From contig OX422214.1 of NCBI GenBank assembly GCA_949130495.1, positions 2,154,046-2,218,045 on the forward strand: a stretch of 64,000 nucleotides of DNA, given 5' to 3'. Below are positions 1-11,565 of this stretch, in pieces; the first letter of the stretch is position 1; every line of letters begins with the position of its first letter. Origin of the DNA: Sambucus nigra. Lineage: Eukaryota > Streptophyta > Magnoliopsida > Dipsacales > Adoxaceae. Made by a program: the position numbers and the translations under genes. Below the pieces are notes generated by a model. That model was given only the letters and a program-made list of their open reading frames with translations, was not told the DNA's origin and made no database searches.

Positions 1-2240
1 TAGTCTAAGGTGAGGAGGTTATGGTGACTTTGTTCTAAAGGTATTCAGTTATTTATAGCTTAATATGACGTATATACTTCGTTCTTCTGCAATTGTTTAA
101 TTAGGAAATAATGAATGACTATATTGTGGAGTTGTGGTGAAATTGATATCACACTGCAAATGAAATCAGGTATATACTCTGCTCTTCATGCTTTGGAAAT
201 GGAATTGGAAATTTTTAGTTCAAAATTTTAAAAGTTTTGGGAGTTTTAAAAGTTACATGCCTAGAATTAGAATTCAGTTAGAATTCTAATATTGTAAATC
301 TAAATTCAAGGTACGTTTGGGAATCCAAATTCCATGGTTTGGACTAAGACTTTGACTTGGAAATGGAAAAAAATCAGTTTAAAAGTGAAAAAATTTGAAC
401 AAAAATATTTTCAATTCCAATTCCAATCCATGGAGTTGGAACACGGTTTCCTAAACTCACCCTCATTGAATTACAAATCGGTGACATTAGAATTCAACGG
501 TGTGCATTTATTAGAATTATAAATTCATGTTTGTATAAATATTGTGTGTGCACATTTTTTTTTGAAATGTTTTCTCTGTGTGAAACTATATGTGCAGTCT
601 GTGTGTCGGTAGTTGTGTTTGCATTCAACTCTGATAAGGACTCGAGATGTAGATTGTGGTCTTTTTGAGGTGTTTAGGAATTTCAATTCCGTGCACGAAA
701 TTTGAATTAAATCTTTTCTGTTCAAAATTTTTAATCTTTCACTTCAAATTTTTTAAATTTTGAATTGAAAACACCAAAATTTTGAGTCATGGATTTGGAG
801 TTATCAAATAAACACAATTTTTAACTAGGTTACAAAACACACCCTTGTTGATTTATTGTGGATGAAGTTATACAATTACCATTTGACTTTAGCACGTAAT
901 CTTTTGTTAACCAAGTTTATGTCATTTTTACATTTGGATCCAAGATTTCAAAATATGCAAAGTAAGCCCTGGTTTTTGAATTCTTGTAATTTTATCCTCA
1001 TTCACTTCTTGTAAACAGAGGATGATATGGCATTCTATTATGTCATGTCATTTTTCCTATTAAGTTTATTCATGAAAATGTTATGGAGGGATAAAATTGC
1101 ACAAATTTTGAAGCATTAGGGTTAAAGTTGCAACTTTTGAAAAATTGGGTTAACCCTTAAATTTTTGGGTTAATTTTGCATTCTACCATTTTCTTTTTAT
1201 GTACATTTGTTAGGAGCCAAAATTGAAATAGGGGTGAATTCTATTGGTGTCTTTAGTGATTTGTGGTGGTGAAGATCATAATCGTTTATGCATTTTATTT
1301 TTATGTAGATTTTTATGAAATCAACACTGATAAAGACTGAAACCCATTAATGACCATTAGTCATTTGTGGTGGCTGTTGTTGCTAGCTTATCATTTAATA
1401 ATACGAAGGATTAGATTTAGTATGTAGAATTTAAAGAATGGTCATTTCATCAGTTAGCTTTCATCCTTCCTGAATGGTTTTTTAAAATTATTACATACTA
1501 GTGCCACAAACATTCTGTTATAGCCCTGTAGAATTCAAATTCTCATCACCATAAAACATTCATTAATTTGGAATTTCTAATTTCCTTATTTGCTTTATCT
1601 TCTTTTTCCAAAAGTACACCGATCTGAATTTTCAGAAAAATATATGATTTTTCTTGCGATATGATATTATTTTATTTTTTATAAATAGAAGCCAATTAGG
1701 AATTTTTTGAGCTTTTTTCAAATCAGTTCGGATTTTTCCTTATTTTTTAAGAATTTCTTATTTTATCCTTGATTATTTCATCAATTTTTTGAAATTTAAA
1801 AAAACTTTTGATATCTGGAAAAATCAAAATAAAAAACCGGATTTTTTATGTGGAAAACATCATTTTTTTTGTGATTTCCGATCACTCTAATCAACACATA
1901 ACCCTAGGGGCCATTGTTTGCACATAAAAGAAAGGCAATGTATGCTATTAGACTCTCTCTTAAGAATATGAGTCGAGCGTAAGGGATTAGGGGATTGCAT
2001 GGATGTCTATAGACATCATTCTACGATTGCCTCTACTATTTTCTCTTCCATCGCCTCTCTCCCTTTATTTAATAGTTTTAGCAGGATTTATAACTATTTT
2101 TTCTTTTATAAATAAATTAGCAAGATTTTATAACTACCATACAGGCAATGTTATTTTGGGACGAAAATACACTTCCTTCAACCCAAATTAGTAGTCTTGT
2201 TTAAATCCCTTAAAAAAATCTAATTAAGAATATGAATATC
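1..2240. repeat. Long direct repeat, left copy (truncated by window edge)
   Basis: This stretch matches 61313-63683 in the same orientation almost from end to end. Shared landmarks include the opening GGTGAGGAGGTTATGGTGAC, the stretch on ATATCACACTGCAAATGAAATC, and a block near 1930-2190 with two octamers of TCTCTCTT type. Similarity stops near 2240, shortly after a shared TTAGTAGTCTTGTTTAAA. No convincing coding sequence is present; the short open frames are not preserved between the copies. Because the left copy starts at base 1, the true repeat may be longer. It could be a duplicated host segment or an unclassified transposon; no termini were identified. Confidence 0.85.
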
Positions 2241-2367
2241 CGTTGATGTAAAAAATATTTTTTTCTAAAAAAAAGAGAGTAAAATGAGTGGAGTTACAGT
2301 GTCGAGAGTGATTTTACTGATATGGAGGAAAGAGTCCCCAAGTTATATGTACTCTAACCCAACCATG

Positions 2368-2960
2368 TGTGACACCCTGCCTAATTAAATACCAGGTGAT
2401 CAGGCCTTTATCAAATTAAACAGGATTTTCATCTGGTTTATTCTCAGCATCACTGTCGAAAACTTATTAATTACTGACCACCTAATGATTAATTAAGTCG
2501 GTGTCAAAATTTTATCTTTTAAATAACTAAGCCACTAAGTACAACAAGAGATATAATAGAACCATCACAATATAGTAGAGTCTGAGCATATCACAAATAT
2601 CTGAATCAAGTGGTAGCTGAATAAACATCGACTAAAAACTACCAAACCAAAATAAATCCGACACATAGAAAATATAGTTAGTACAATCTGAATTGAAATA
2701 AAATGTACAACTGCCACGAACAACATGCTCGAAAGTACAACTGAGATACTATCCTTATCTAGGAGTGAATAAGAGAGGCATCTAGGATAACTTCTATCGC
2801 ACCCACATGTACCGTAGCTATGTACCCTGGAATAAGATCAAGTTTGGCGCCCCTGTGGTCGAACACCTAAAAGGTTTTGAAAATATGTGATATCAAGGGT
2901 TAGAACCCAAAACATTTTGAAAATATTTAGCAAGTGAATTAAATTTCTTTAAATTAAAAT
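2368..2960 (-). mobile_element. Fragment of a Tekay-like LTR (3' end)
   Basis: Read on the minus strand, this segment ends in GGCAGGGTGTCACA and is preceded by ACAGTGATGCTGAGAATA. It parallels the end of the LTR of element O (ACAGTGATGCTAAGAATGG through GCGGGGTGTTACA). The order of landmarks is the same but the sequence is clearly diverged. It is inferred to be a remnant of a related chromovirus LTR in opposite orientation, abutting the Tat relic. The inner boundary near 2960 is approximate. Confidence 0.6.
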
Positions 2961-3023
2961 GCATGAATGCTCTCCATATTTAAGCTAGTGCCGCACTCTT
3001 TTGAGGACCGGCTAACCCCTAGA

Positions 3024-3463
3024 CTATTCTGCATCTGCCCAGCCTGCATTATATCCCTCCGACCAAGATTCTCGAGGTCTTATTTTAAAGGCATTTCTAA
3101 ATCTCTCAACATGTTTTCCAAGACCAGTAACCTTGGCTTTCATCACAGTTACCTCCCGTCTCAAAGCATCATTTTTTACCTGAAGGACTTCAGCCACTTG
3201 GCTAACTTTAGTGTTCTCTAGGAGTTTGGCCCTCAAGGAATTGACCTCTTCTCGTACTGAGGAACCTATATCTTTCATGTTTTGAAGATTGTCTTTTAGC
3301 TTGGTGACCAATTTAGATTGGTACTTGTATTTCTTGCTTATCACCCTCAAAGATTTACAGATCTTTACAAAGGCTTTATCAGCCTTCAAGTTGATGTTTG
3401 GACCAAGGATCTGCCTCAGGTGAGATCTAGTCGGGATATATTCATCTAAATTAATGGTCTATA
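3024..3463 (-). pseudogene. Relic antisense ORF2 of a Tat element (coiled-coil protein)
   Basis: The minus-strand frame from 3389 to 3024 encodes 121 residues, and similarity continues upstream to about 3463. It is rich in heptad-like Lys, Glu, Leu and Val spacing, as expected for a coiled coil, and ends in the motif PRESWSEGYNAGW. This matches the end of the better preserved antisense ORF2 of element C (PREFWMDGYNEAL at 18577-18807). An ILG motif upstream is also shared. The gene lies beside a second antisense relic (3654-5700) and upstream of an LTR remnant, the same order as in element C. The molecular function is unknown; it is not a recognised enzyme. It is old and truncated, so it is called a pseudogene. 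Confidence 0.6.
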
Positions 3464-3653
3464 GTCAGCAAAATGAATAAAAGTCAACAAACACATATAA
3501 GACATCAGAGGATGCAAAATAGAGCATTTTTCATTCGTTTCATAAGAGGGTGGCCTAGGCCAATACAACTGGTTTAAAAGGAGAGGTACAAATTTTCAAA
3601 AGAAAAAACTTGTATAAGGGAAGAAAGTAAGTTCCTAGTCTAGCAGCCCTACT

Positions 3654-5700
3654 CTGTCACATGCTCATCATCCATCATAGCCTTCCTCTTATCAACAACT
3701 TTATAACTTTTGCCAACATCGATTTCACCCTCAATAGGAATAATTTTTGTACCACTAGAAGTCCGACCATTGTCCTTTTCTTCCTCCTTATATGGATCTA
3801 TCCCAGAGGAACGAAGACTAGAAATTTCAGACCCGGTAAAGGTTCTAACAACCTTTAGGGCCTGATCCTAACCTTTTTTAAAGACAACCTTCTTACCATA
3901 GACAAGGTTCCCCTCCGCATAATCGTAGGCTTTGTTTAAGCTTTCATGGTAGCTAGCGTCCTTCTCCTAAGAAAGGTACCCCTCTAGATTAGTGACCTTG
4001 CTCGATAAGCTCTAGTTTTCCTCAATGAGCTTGTCCTTTTCATCAACCATCTTCTTCTCGGAAGCATAGAGATCATCAAACGCGTTGGATAATTTTCTCT
4101 TTTCTTGCTCCCATGCCTGTTGGGCTTAAATAAAGGACTTCTTCTCGACCTTCAAAGCATCTTTCAGCTCTTACTCCTTCCTGAACATATTAATGTGGTT
4201 GTCTAGTAGAGTTGTGAAATTAGATAACAATTGCACGAAGAAAAATAGAATCACAAAGTTAGCATAGAGGAATAGAAAATAGAGAAAAGTGAAATAGTTT
4301 AGGCATAAGGACTTACCAGGGCCATCACTTGAGTAGGTTTTAGGGCAAGCTGGGATGACCCCAACCTCAAGGAACGCTCACAATAAGAAGCGAGCACTGC
4401 CTTCTTCTACAAATTAGGTATGAGGTAGGGGCATCACCCACACTAGCCCATTCAGCAGTTACAACAGGAGTCAACCTCCTCTTGGCCTCCCTCCTCTCTT
4501 CTTATCTTTTTTTCTCCATTTCTTTCTCTCTCTCTCTCTCTCCCTCTTCTTCTCTTTTATTTCCTTTCTCTTTTTCTTCTCTTTCTTTTTCCCCTTTTCC
4601 ACTAGGCTAAAGCCACCAGACCTCGGGGACCCAGTATCAGATGCCTTTAGAGATTTAAGTTGATCAGACAAGCCGACTTGATTATCATCATCAAGAATCC
4701 TTAGATTCATTCTTTTTATCAAGGGTATCTTCCTCTTATTCTCCATATTCTTGCTCCTCTTCATCTTCTTCCTCCTCATATTTATCTTCCCCTTCCTCTA
4801 TCATAATAGGTTCACAAGGACCGACCTCAGGAGATTTTAAGAATAAAATCTTATCTACCGGCTGAGAAGTAAAGATGGTAACTTTGTTCTTATACTCTAG
4901 TAGGAAAGATACCGACCTCGGATGCTCACCGTATGCCAACCTTTCCCGAATGCTCCAAGATTTTACGAGCTCATCAGCATCAATCTCGCTTATATTAAGC
5001 TTCTGGTTTTTAGCACGAGCTATGAGAACAAAGGAAGAAGAATATTAGATAAAAAGGACAGAATACTGAGAAGAAAGAAATAAGCAGTTAAGCAAAGAAA
5101 AGAGGAAGAGATCTCTCTGGGCCTCTCCATAGTAAAAAATTATAGGGCCCCGTTACCTCTCGCCCTTGGTACCAGGAGGGAAATGCCAGTTCCTAGGAAT
5201 GAAATCATGCTCCCAATAAACCTTATGGGAATCCGAGAGGTTCGCCACAAAAACTCGCTCAGCCTTTCTAATTTTCAAGTATAGAAGACCTTCCATGGTT
5301 CGTGACCACACATAGCAGTAGCAGATCTCAACAAGGCCTAATTTTATTTTAGAGAGGCTATTTATTCTATGGACCCCATTGACTATCTTCTAAACATTTA
5401 GGGCACACTAAGTGGGCATAATTTGAAAGTATGTATAAAACCTAAGGAACAACTGGTTTGGGGGATATGTTAAACCTCCTAGAGTTATCAAGAGGGTGTG
5501 AATCCAGTGTCCCCTTTAATATTATGGACGCCTAATGGAAGAGGGTCACAGTTAATGATGACCCAGTCAGAAAATTGTATTGACACTTAAATTCATCTAC
5601 TGTTTTGCTATCTAGCATCCCTGTGATTGCATTAATATGGGAGAAAACCCCTAACTACAGCTATGGAAGGATTTCTAAAGAAAATCTTAAAGAAGAGAAG
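3654..5700 (-). pseudogene. Relic antisense ORF1 of a Tat element (putative gypsy-type transposon domain plus coiled coil)
   Basis: The minus strand shows fragments homologous to antisense ORF1 of element C. A segment near 5160-5330 resembles the N-terminal domain. A stretch at 4736-4939 has GEH-RS-SFLLEYK and SQPV blocks matching EHIRSASYLLQYK and ARPV in C. Then come an acidic run (EEEEDEEEQE), a Lys/Arg/Glu-rich linker (4471-4779), and a coiled-coil tail at about 4240-3870. A plausible intron (donor GTAAGT at about 4313, acceptor TACTAG at about 4206) precedes the coiled-coil exon, as in C. Several stops (for example within the coiled coil) show it is dead. The start is not determinable. 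The family assignment relies on homology with C plus remembered Pfam Transposase_28 features. Confidence 0.6.
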
Positions 5701-6059
5701 AGTTAGACTTACCAGAATTAATAAAGCTCTAAAGAAGAAGAAGAATAACTCTTATTTTGAAGCATAGAACAAGAGGGGAAGCTTAGAGACTAAGTATGCA
5801 CAAGCACGATCAGAATCAGTAAATTGACGGTTAAGTTTACACATAAACTGGTTTCAAAAATCTCAAATGATGAGTCGCACTTCCGTAAAAAATCCCAATG
5901 CTTCAATTTTTATTAAAGACAAGCGTACCCCTTCAACTCTTGAAAAATTACAAGTGTGCCACTTCAGTTTTGGGCGTTGTTCTGAGAGTTTGGACTTAGA
6001 CTTGTTTAAAATATATTGGCCCAAAGTTGTCAATCTAAAGATTTTAGGGGCAATTGTGG

Positions 6060-6455
6060 GAGCCATTTAATACAATTCGTGAAAGTAGCCAATCAACCCA
6101 GAGGGATTAACATGCTTCCCGTGCCAAATCATGAATTAGATTATATTCAAATCATTTTATATGCATTAGAACACCTATGAATATAGTCAAATCTAGTATC
6201 AAGAATCTCAGAGGAGATATTCATGTATTTTTTTAGCTTTGAGTTCCTTGTACAACTCAAAGTCTATGATAATACACCCTGACTCGGGGCAAAGGGATTG
6301 TAATTTCAGATTTTGAGAGACACTTAATAGAAACAGTAACATCTTTGTGAACGTAGGCAAGTTGTTGAACCTTGTATATTATTGGGTTTGCTCTTTACTT
6401 TCTGCTTTTGTGATTATTTTCGTGGATCTCTTTATTATGATATTTTATGTACTCA
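6060..6455 (+). mobile_element. Degraded 3' LTR of the Tat relic
   Basis: A segment reading AACAGTAACATCTTTGTGAACGTAGGC and continuing GTTGAACC then TTTACTTTCTGCTTTTGTGAT parallels the R/U5 part of element C's LTR (AATAGAAATAGTGGACGTAGGCC, GCTGAACCA, then TTTATCTGTGATT). It lies downstream of two antisense genes exactly where a Tat 3' LTR should be. A purine-rich TTTTAGGGGCAATTGTGGGA at about 6040-6060 may be the remains of the polypurine tract. The outer end is lost at the adjoining microsatellite. The region 5701-6059 between the relic gene and this LTR holds no recognisable feature. Confidence 0.5.

Positions 6456-6506
<51 letters not shown>
6456..6506. repeat. Compound (TA)n(TG)n microsatellite
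   Basis: An uninterrupted run of TA dinucleotides passes directly into about 18 TG dinucleotides. Two short open frames crossing it (runs of Cys-Val) are artefacts of the repeat. Confidence 0.95.
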
Positions 6507-6508
<2 letters not shown>

Positions 6509-7726
6509 CCTTATGTATGTTTCCTTCACTGAATTATCGAATACCATGTAATTTGAAGATCAAATTTAAACAAAAACATAGAATTTTTTTAAGAATAGAA
6601 ACCACATGGTTATCTCCATTATATTTTCTTCGAAATGGGTTTCATTTGGGTTATCTTCATTCTTTGTCATTTTTAATTTATGTTATAAAGTATATAACTT
6701 AAATGTGGTATGGGTTAAGTTTTGTTTATATAATTAGATGACAACGTGGGTAATAAAATAAGTTGTAGTATATTTGAGACCATAATGTGAGTTCGATTTC
6801 ACTGAAGATGTACTAATTTCAATTTACTTTGTAATGGTAATGAATAAGAGTCAAATACATATTTCCATTACATTTTTATATTATCTTATGTTATGACTAG
6901 GCCCGATAATATGGTTTCATTTGAAGGAAACCACGCATTTTCTGATAAAAATTAAGTATCCAGTTACATCTTATTTTGATTGCGGGTTCAAATGGGTTTA
7001 CTGGATCACTAAACTAGTTTCTTTACGGGTTAGTTGCGGATCAAAACGGTACTTTCTATGAAAAATAAAAATTGTTGGGAGGGAGCTATCGTATGTAAGA
7101 GAGATTCGAATTAGTAGTTAGTTTGCTATAATGGTCTAATAGTTTCATCTATTTTTTTCCCTTTTAATCTTGTGTGTCATATTGTTTACAATAGGTTTCT
7201 CTTATTAAAATGAAAGCAAGTGCAAATTAACCCAAACCAATCCGTCCCAAACCCGTTCATATTCATCCCGAACATTATCATAACCCATTTTTAACCCGAT
7301 CAAATTCAACTAAATCCATTTATGACCCGTTCATATCCGACTAATTTTTTAGTCTAGTAACTGATTAGTTAGTAACTCATATGAGTTTATTAATAATATA
7401 TGTTTTATTCTTAACCATAAACTAAATTTTGTCAAATTCCTAATATTCAGGTTCACTATATTCTGTGTTGTTTTCATTTTCTATATAACTTAACAACAAG
7501 TTTAGTGTATTGTCATTATTAGTATTTTTTCTATTTATCATTAAATAATTTTTTTTTATCTTTTTTAGAATAAAAATATTATTTTTTTCTTTAAATGCTA
7601 ATTAAATTTTAATCATCAACTACCATTTTCCTGTTACTTTTTTATACTTTGACTTTATTCAATTTAATAAATTTTTAGATAAATAACATACATTTGTTAA
7701 AACACAAATCACTGTATTTCGGTTCA
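6507..7726. other. Gene-free AT-rich spacer
   Basis: No coding sequence, RNA gene or transposon end was recognised. At 7230-7360 there is a loose series of CCCGTTCATATTC and CCCGATCAAATTC-like words, a degenerate short repeat. The rest looks like decayed intergenic sequence. Confidence 0.6.
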
Positions 7727-7750
7727 TCTATTCTATAATATAAAACGGGA

Positions 7751-7961
7751 GCCTTATATTTATTTTCTCTTCTTATTTATGCAGCCACGTGGAAGAGATG
7801 TTTTAACAAATATTTTTGTAAGCCTTACATTTATGTTCTCTTCTTATTTATGCAGCCATGTGGAAGAGAAGTTTCAACAAATGCTTTGTAAGCCTAACAT
7901 TTATGTTCTCTGCTTATTTATGCAATCACTTGGCAGATAAGTTTTAACAAATATCCTCGTA
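7751..7961. repeat. Three tandem copies of a 70-71 bp unit
   Basis: Units begin at 7751, 7822 and 7892. Each contains TTATGTTCTC-like sequence, then CTTATTTATGCAGCCA, a TGGAAGAGA-like word and TTTTAACAAAT. The third unit is the most diverged. The repeat lies just inside the left end of the Helitron-like element, and its copies are otherwise uncoded. Confidence 0.85.
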
Positions 7962-10773
7962 GAATTTCTCTCTCCTAACCTGCGATAATTTTTTTTACAA
8001 CACTCTTCATCTTTCAGGGACATATTTTTCAAGATGATAATTTTTCTACAGCTATATTTCGTCATCCAAGTACCCATTCATATTTTTAAAGATTTAATAA
8101 ATTGTATATACTGACGGACATGGTAATTATGAAGTGGAGAGGAAATGAGAAGTAACTTATTGAAGGTATACAAAAGGGTACACTTAATTAGAAGCTGGAA
8201 AGTGAAAGGTTTGTTGTCCTTTTATGAGTATGAAAGGAGTGAAGACAAAAAAAAATTTCCTTAGTGCAACACTCGCTATAAACCTCAAATGGCAACCAAA
8301 TGTGGTTTAACAACTCATGTGAGGTTGTAATACCCCTTACTTTTGAGTAATTATTTTTATATTAAAATTGTCATGTGGGTTAGTTATATAAAATAAAGGA
8401 AATAGAGGTAAATATTAATTTAAGTAATTTAAGAGTTAATATTTATGAGTATTGCATATTTACCATGTCGCGAATGTAAATAGTGTAATATTATGTTATG
8501 TTAAGTCGTCGACCTTTAAAACGACGATCATGATTTATATTCCAATCAAGTTATTATTAAAATGTTAATATGACGCTGGAATAGAAATTTATGAACAATA
8601 TCCTGAATGTCAGTTTAGAGGGCACAGTTAGTCCAGGAAGGGTCGAGATAGTAAAAATAATTGCCAGGGTTATTTTTGGGTTCCGGGGGGTACTTTTCGG
8701 CTATTTATGACTTAAATAGAAGTTATGAGTCATTTTAAGTGTGTAGTAGCATTTAATGTTGGACTTAATGCATCTGAGTTATATTTAGGTATTTAAGTTT
8801 TGCAAGAGCACTTATATCTCATTTGTGTATTTTCTAAACCTAAAACTTAAAGAGAAGTGAGAGATTGAGAAAAAGAAGAAATTGTTGGTTGGAGCTTGAA
8901 ATCGAAACTACGAAGAGAAATTCGAGGCTACAATCTTGAGGCAAGTTATTATACTTGCAATACCTTATGATTATGTTGAATAAATGGTGTGGTTATTATT
9001 AAGATTTAACCCATTTAGAGTTTTGATTGAGTTTGTTGTTCAAAATCTTCACCTAAATAAATTAGATATGATTTGAGTGTTGAATATTGGTAGGTGATCA
9101 TATAGAAATGTGTTGTTGATAATATTTGTTGATGATAGTTGCTGTAGATTGAAGAAGAAGAATTGGAAGATTTAGTTTTTATAAGTAAAATGGGGGATGG
9201 CCGACTTCTCTGGTACGACCGATCAACCGCGGCCAAGCTTCCTGTCGACCGGACCTAAGGGGAAAAGCCTACTGGTTCGCTCGCAAGGAAAATTCCAAAT
9301 ACGCGGTCGATCGGGGGTCAGGGGACGGTCGACCGGTACTTTGTTTTCAGCCCAAGAATAGGATTTTATTTCTACTCTTCTCTTTTGGGTTTAAGGCTTA
9401 GGAACCTTCTCTTAGGATGTATTGAGAAGTAATATGACCTCATATAAGGAGAGTGGTACTCTTGGACAGTACGGGAGTGTTAGGACTTATTTCGAGGACT
9501 ATTTATAATGGTATAATTTCTCATTTCATCTAGTAAACGAGATTAGGATTAGTATAGAGTCGGGTAGTGTGTGTTGGACCTTTGGGGGCTAGTATGATAA
9601 TAATTATATCTTGTAGCCAAAATTGTATGTACATACGGTTTCGAAATGTAAGGATCGTATGTTTAATTTAATATAGTTTGTAATTATGGCACGTTTACAC
9701 ATACCTCTCTAAATGCTATCATAGGGGAAGTATGCGTTAGAGGTGAATCCCTTGGCTAATAATGCAGGGAGAGTATAGTCCTCAGGCCATGATGCCGGTT
9801 GTTACGTTTTATGATTGTATATTTCGAATTGAGGTAATTTCGGGTACGGTTATGACTCACTGTCAAAGGTCTATGGCCGCTTCCCACGTGTTGCGTTTTA
9901 GGATACCCAGGTGGTCTTGGTTATATGCCCTGGAAGATGATAGTATTTAGGGGCGCATCCAGTGGGGTGACTCCCGAAAGGATGGTCTTAGAACCGTTAT
10001 TCTTATGATTGTAACTCTTCTCATTGAAATGGTATTTCACCCAATTTATTAATTAACTGAAGAAAACTGTGAATCAACTTTAATTGCCTATGGTCCCTAA
10101 TGATTATTGACTTCTGAATATATTTCCAATTAATAAACTTGTTATGTGGAATATAGTTAGGTTACTCATATTAAGTAGATGGGTAGTTTAACTTAAAATG
10201 AATTGTATGCGTTGAGATGTGCACTTAGAAGATAGGTAAGGACGATTCCTTGAATGAAGAGAGAATTGTATTGTTTATGAAAGTAGTTTTCATAACTTTC
10301 ATTCATTTATTCACATGTATATCATATCAAACCGGTCCCTGACCCGTTCATATTTCTCCTTCTTATGTGGTTCTTATATATGTTCAAGTGCTCCACCGCA
10401 TGGGCACCCGATGTGACCTTCCTTCCCATTGTTAAGGAGCTACGACATTTTGCGGATGTTGTAGTAGACGCGTCATTTCTTTTGATACTTTAGCTATGTT
10501 CCATCTTTATATTCGGATGTGTTGACCAAGTTTATTATTCGTACATACTATCATACTTAGTGTACTCTTTTGTATTTAGTCTGTTAACCGACAGCCTATT
10601 CGGTTATGTTTTGTAGAAATGTTGTTAAACTGTTAAATATATATATCAACCTTTTGCTATAAACTGATTGATGGAAATTGCTTTTATCAAATTTGCAAAA
10701 TTATATATGACATCCATTTTCAAAATATTTGGTGGTTGTCTCGTATTATTATTTATGCGACAGTGATGCTAAG

Positions 10774-11368
10774 TGTTGATACCAAATTTTGTCTGCTAAC
10801 ATGGCTCAATTAAGTGAAGACACGTGGCAATCTACGTGGCAACAACAAACACTTTCGAGGAACACAGAAGCTCCGAGGAACCATACTATAACGAGGAACA
10901 CTGCTTCCCCGAGGAACTCATATGCTCCGACCAACAAGAACTCTAAGAGGAGCTTCTAAGTACCGAGCAGCTTAGGCGGTATGATCAACTTAGGCAGTCC
11001 GAGATGCACCTCGAACAAAGAATTAATAGCCGGATAACCAACAGTTTGACTGTTCATTAAATACTTATCATTCAAATGTATACACTTAAGGGGCATTGAA
11101 TGTATTACCCTTTCACATGTACAACATTTAATGTATTACCCTTTCACATTACAGCCTCAGGGCTATAAATACATTGTATTACCCTCATTGTAAAGGGACC
11201 GGAATTTCTTGATAGAACTTGTAATCGAGAATTCCCAAACAGCCATCAATAATAGAAATAGTGGACGTAGGCCATTCTTATAAGGCTGAACCACTTTAAA
11301 ACTTCTTTGTCTCATTTATTTTATCTGTGATTAAATAATTAGATATAATCTAATTTTTTACATCAACA
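10774..11368 (+). repeat. 5' LTR of element C
   Basis: It matches 22314-22909. At 10855-10925 the word CGAGGAAC (or GAGGAAC) recurs four times at 20-30 bp spacing. The end segment contains AATAGTGGACGTAGGCC, also recognisable in the older Tat relic at 6060-6455. Confidence 0.95.
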
Positions 11369-11371
11369 GAT

Positions 11372-11389
11372 TGGCACCGTCTGTGGGAA
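11372..11389 (+). promoter_or_regulatory. Primer-binding site of element C
   Basis: TGGCACCGTCTGTGGGAA begins three bases after the LTR. It is the form common in Tat-lineage elements (usual third triplet GCG rather than ACC-adjacent A here, one change). It would pair with a tRNA 3' end ending in CCA; the exact tRNA was not determined. Confidence 0.8.
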
Positions 11390-11565
11390 ACGACTGGTAA
11401 TATCGTTTTTCATCAAAAAACAATTCATCACAAATAGCTGATATTCCAGAATCCAGCAATCGAAATGCTGGAAGCCCTCCAAATCCATCTGCTCCGCCTA
11501 ATATTCCAGATCTGGCTGGAATAATAACAAATCTGGCCCAGGGCCAGACCATCATACAAGAAACT

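Noticed and set aside
5863..6070. Overlapping 67-codon frames on both strands
   Set aside because: They are mutual shadows in decayed sequence with no similarity to either antisense gene or any recognised domain.
6347..6702. Two frames with Cys-Val runs
   Set aside because: They are artefacts of the TG microsatellite.
9762..9950. 62-codon frame present in both LTRs of element O
   Set aside because: It is explained by LTR duplication, and no domain or codon signature was recognised.
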